Positions 32,805-33,182 of a stretch of DNA of 33,182 nucleotides are shown piece after piece (the first letter of the stretch is position 1; each line of letters starts with the position of its first letter). Below the pieces are notes generated by a model that ran no database searches, was not told the DNA's origin, and worked only from the letters and a program-made list of their open reading frames with translations. The translations under genes were made by a program, and so were the position numbers. This stretch comes from Clostridiaceae bacterium (GTDB taxonomy: Bacteria > Bacillota > Clostridia > Acetivibrionales > DTU013): positions 1 to 33,182 of the forward strand of contig JAAYPO010000091.1 in assembly GCA_012519745.1 (NCBI GenBank), given 5' to 3'.

Positions 32805-32996
32805 CACTAAAGTTTGCTCGACCAGTGACAAAGTCTGCTCGGCTGGAAACCCATGCGTCCCAAGACTTTCCGCCGCACCTACCCTTCAGTGACAAAGTCT
32901 GCTCGTGGCCGCAAACACTCCGAATTACCCCTAAAATATATAAAAAAATAGCAAAATGACAAGCGAGTTCGCTTAAGCAGTGACAAAGTCTGCTCG
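32805..32996 (-). repeat. Three identical 19-bp repeats plus one degenerate copy
   Basis: CAGTGACAAAGTCTGCTCG occurs at 32823-32841, 32887-32905 and 32978-32996, with a decayed relative at about 32805-32820 (CACTAAAGTTTGCTCG). Spacings are 64 and 91 bp, unequal, which excludes CRISPR. Each copy contains a GAC-AAA-GTC dyad. Confidence 0.85.
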
Positions 32997-33182
32997 TATA
33001 AAGCACGGTATTTTATACGCAGTATTCACTTTTCATACGCAGGGTATAACCCTCTGCAGCAATATTGGAATTATATCAAATACACCTCCGCATTTCAACA
33101 TATCTACATATATATTTATCTTTGGTTGGCTACAACACTGCTGTTATGCACCTTTTGGTTGATTACACCGGCGGAGATGGAG

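Larger units (their letters stand above)
32418..33182. other. Gene-poor region with repeats
   Basis: No supportable gene. A 128-codon open frame on the minus strand crosses three copies of one 19-bp repeat, but reads each copy in a different frame, so it is not a conserved coding region. Also visible are an 11-bp direct repeat CACGTTCCAGG at 32704-32714 and 32717-32727, a minus-strand terminator at 32735-32765, and a small hairpin AAGCGA-GT-TCGCTT at 32961-32974. Confidence 0.6.

Noticed and set aside
32805-32996. CRISPR array
   Set aside because: The 19-bp repeats are too short and the spacers (45 and 72 nt) are unequal; no cas genes are nearby.
32620-33006. 128-codon open frame on the minus strand
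   Set aside because: It contains three copies of one 19-bp repeat read in three different frames, has no ribosome site and no recognisable family, and crosses the terminator at 32735-32765.

Overview
The window looks like chromosomal DNA of a spore-forming type of Firmicute, most likely a member of the Clostridia with moderate GC. The signs are the linked tig-clpP-clpX-lonB block, tmRNA next to smpB, an ATPase-less Lpl/YtcP-type sugar ABC transporter with YesM/YesN-type two-component proteins, an HPr-like protein beside uvrC, strong AGGAGG ribosome sites and sigma-A promoters. Species cannot be named from sequence alone. Most genes lie on the minus strand.

Layout. 1-414 holds no supportable complete gene, but has a plus-strand terminator and the terminator of ssrA. 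ssrA (tmRNA, 415-834, minus) encodes the tag AKNDNFALAAA and is followed upstream by smpB, together forming the trans-translation ribosome rescue pair. 1.6-3.3 kb carries a small membrane protein and a MATE exporter. 3.4-12.0 kb is a nutrient-sensing block: a lipoprotein solute-binding protein, a hairpin, two permeases, and a divergent response regulator plus histidine kinase, with a second AraC-type response regulator facing the kinase. Then come a PHP phosphoesterase, a DUF402 protein, a small cysteine-rich protein and a lytic transglycosylase.

14.9-15.24 kb is a convergent intergenic region with a bidirectional terminator and several DnaA-box-like 9-mers. After it on the minus strand are tsaD (t6A tRNA modification), uppP (lipid carrier recycling), and the proteostasis group lonB, clpX, clpP and tig. 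23-26 kb has a metallophosphoesterase, uvrC, and an HPr-family protein in which the phosphorylatable His15 is Gln while Ser46 is kept, as in Crh. 26.1-28.2 kb is an overlapping operon of ECF sigma factor, zinc anti-sigma factor and a bactofilin-like membrane protein. A DUF192 gene on the plus strand sits between inverted copies of a dispersed repeat. 28.8-31.7 kb is the operon amidohydrolase-tsaE-tsaB-rimI, so both TsaB and TsaE join TsaD in the window.

The last 1.5 kb is gene-poor: a small frameshifted gene, a small intact ORF whose stop codon lies inside its terminator, and a minus-strand array of three identical 19-bp repeats that ends at a terminator-like hairpin. The most unusual items are the Crh-like protein next to uvrC, the 3' repeat array, the DnaA-box cluster, the dispersed GGGGACAGTTCTC repeats, and possible leader control of smpB. 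I saw no CRISPR array, prophage or insertion sequence with transposase.
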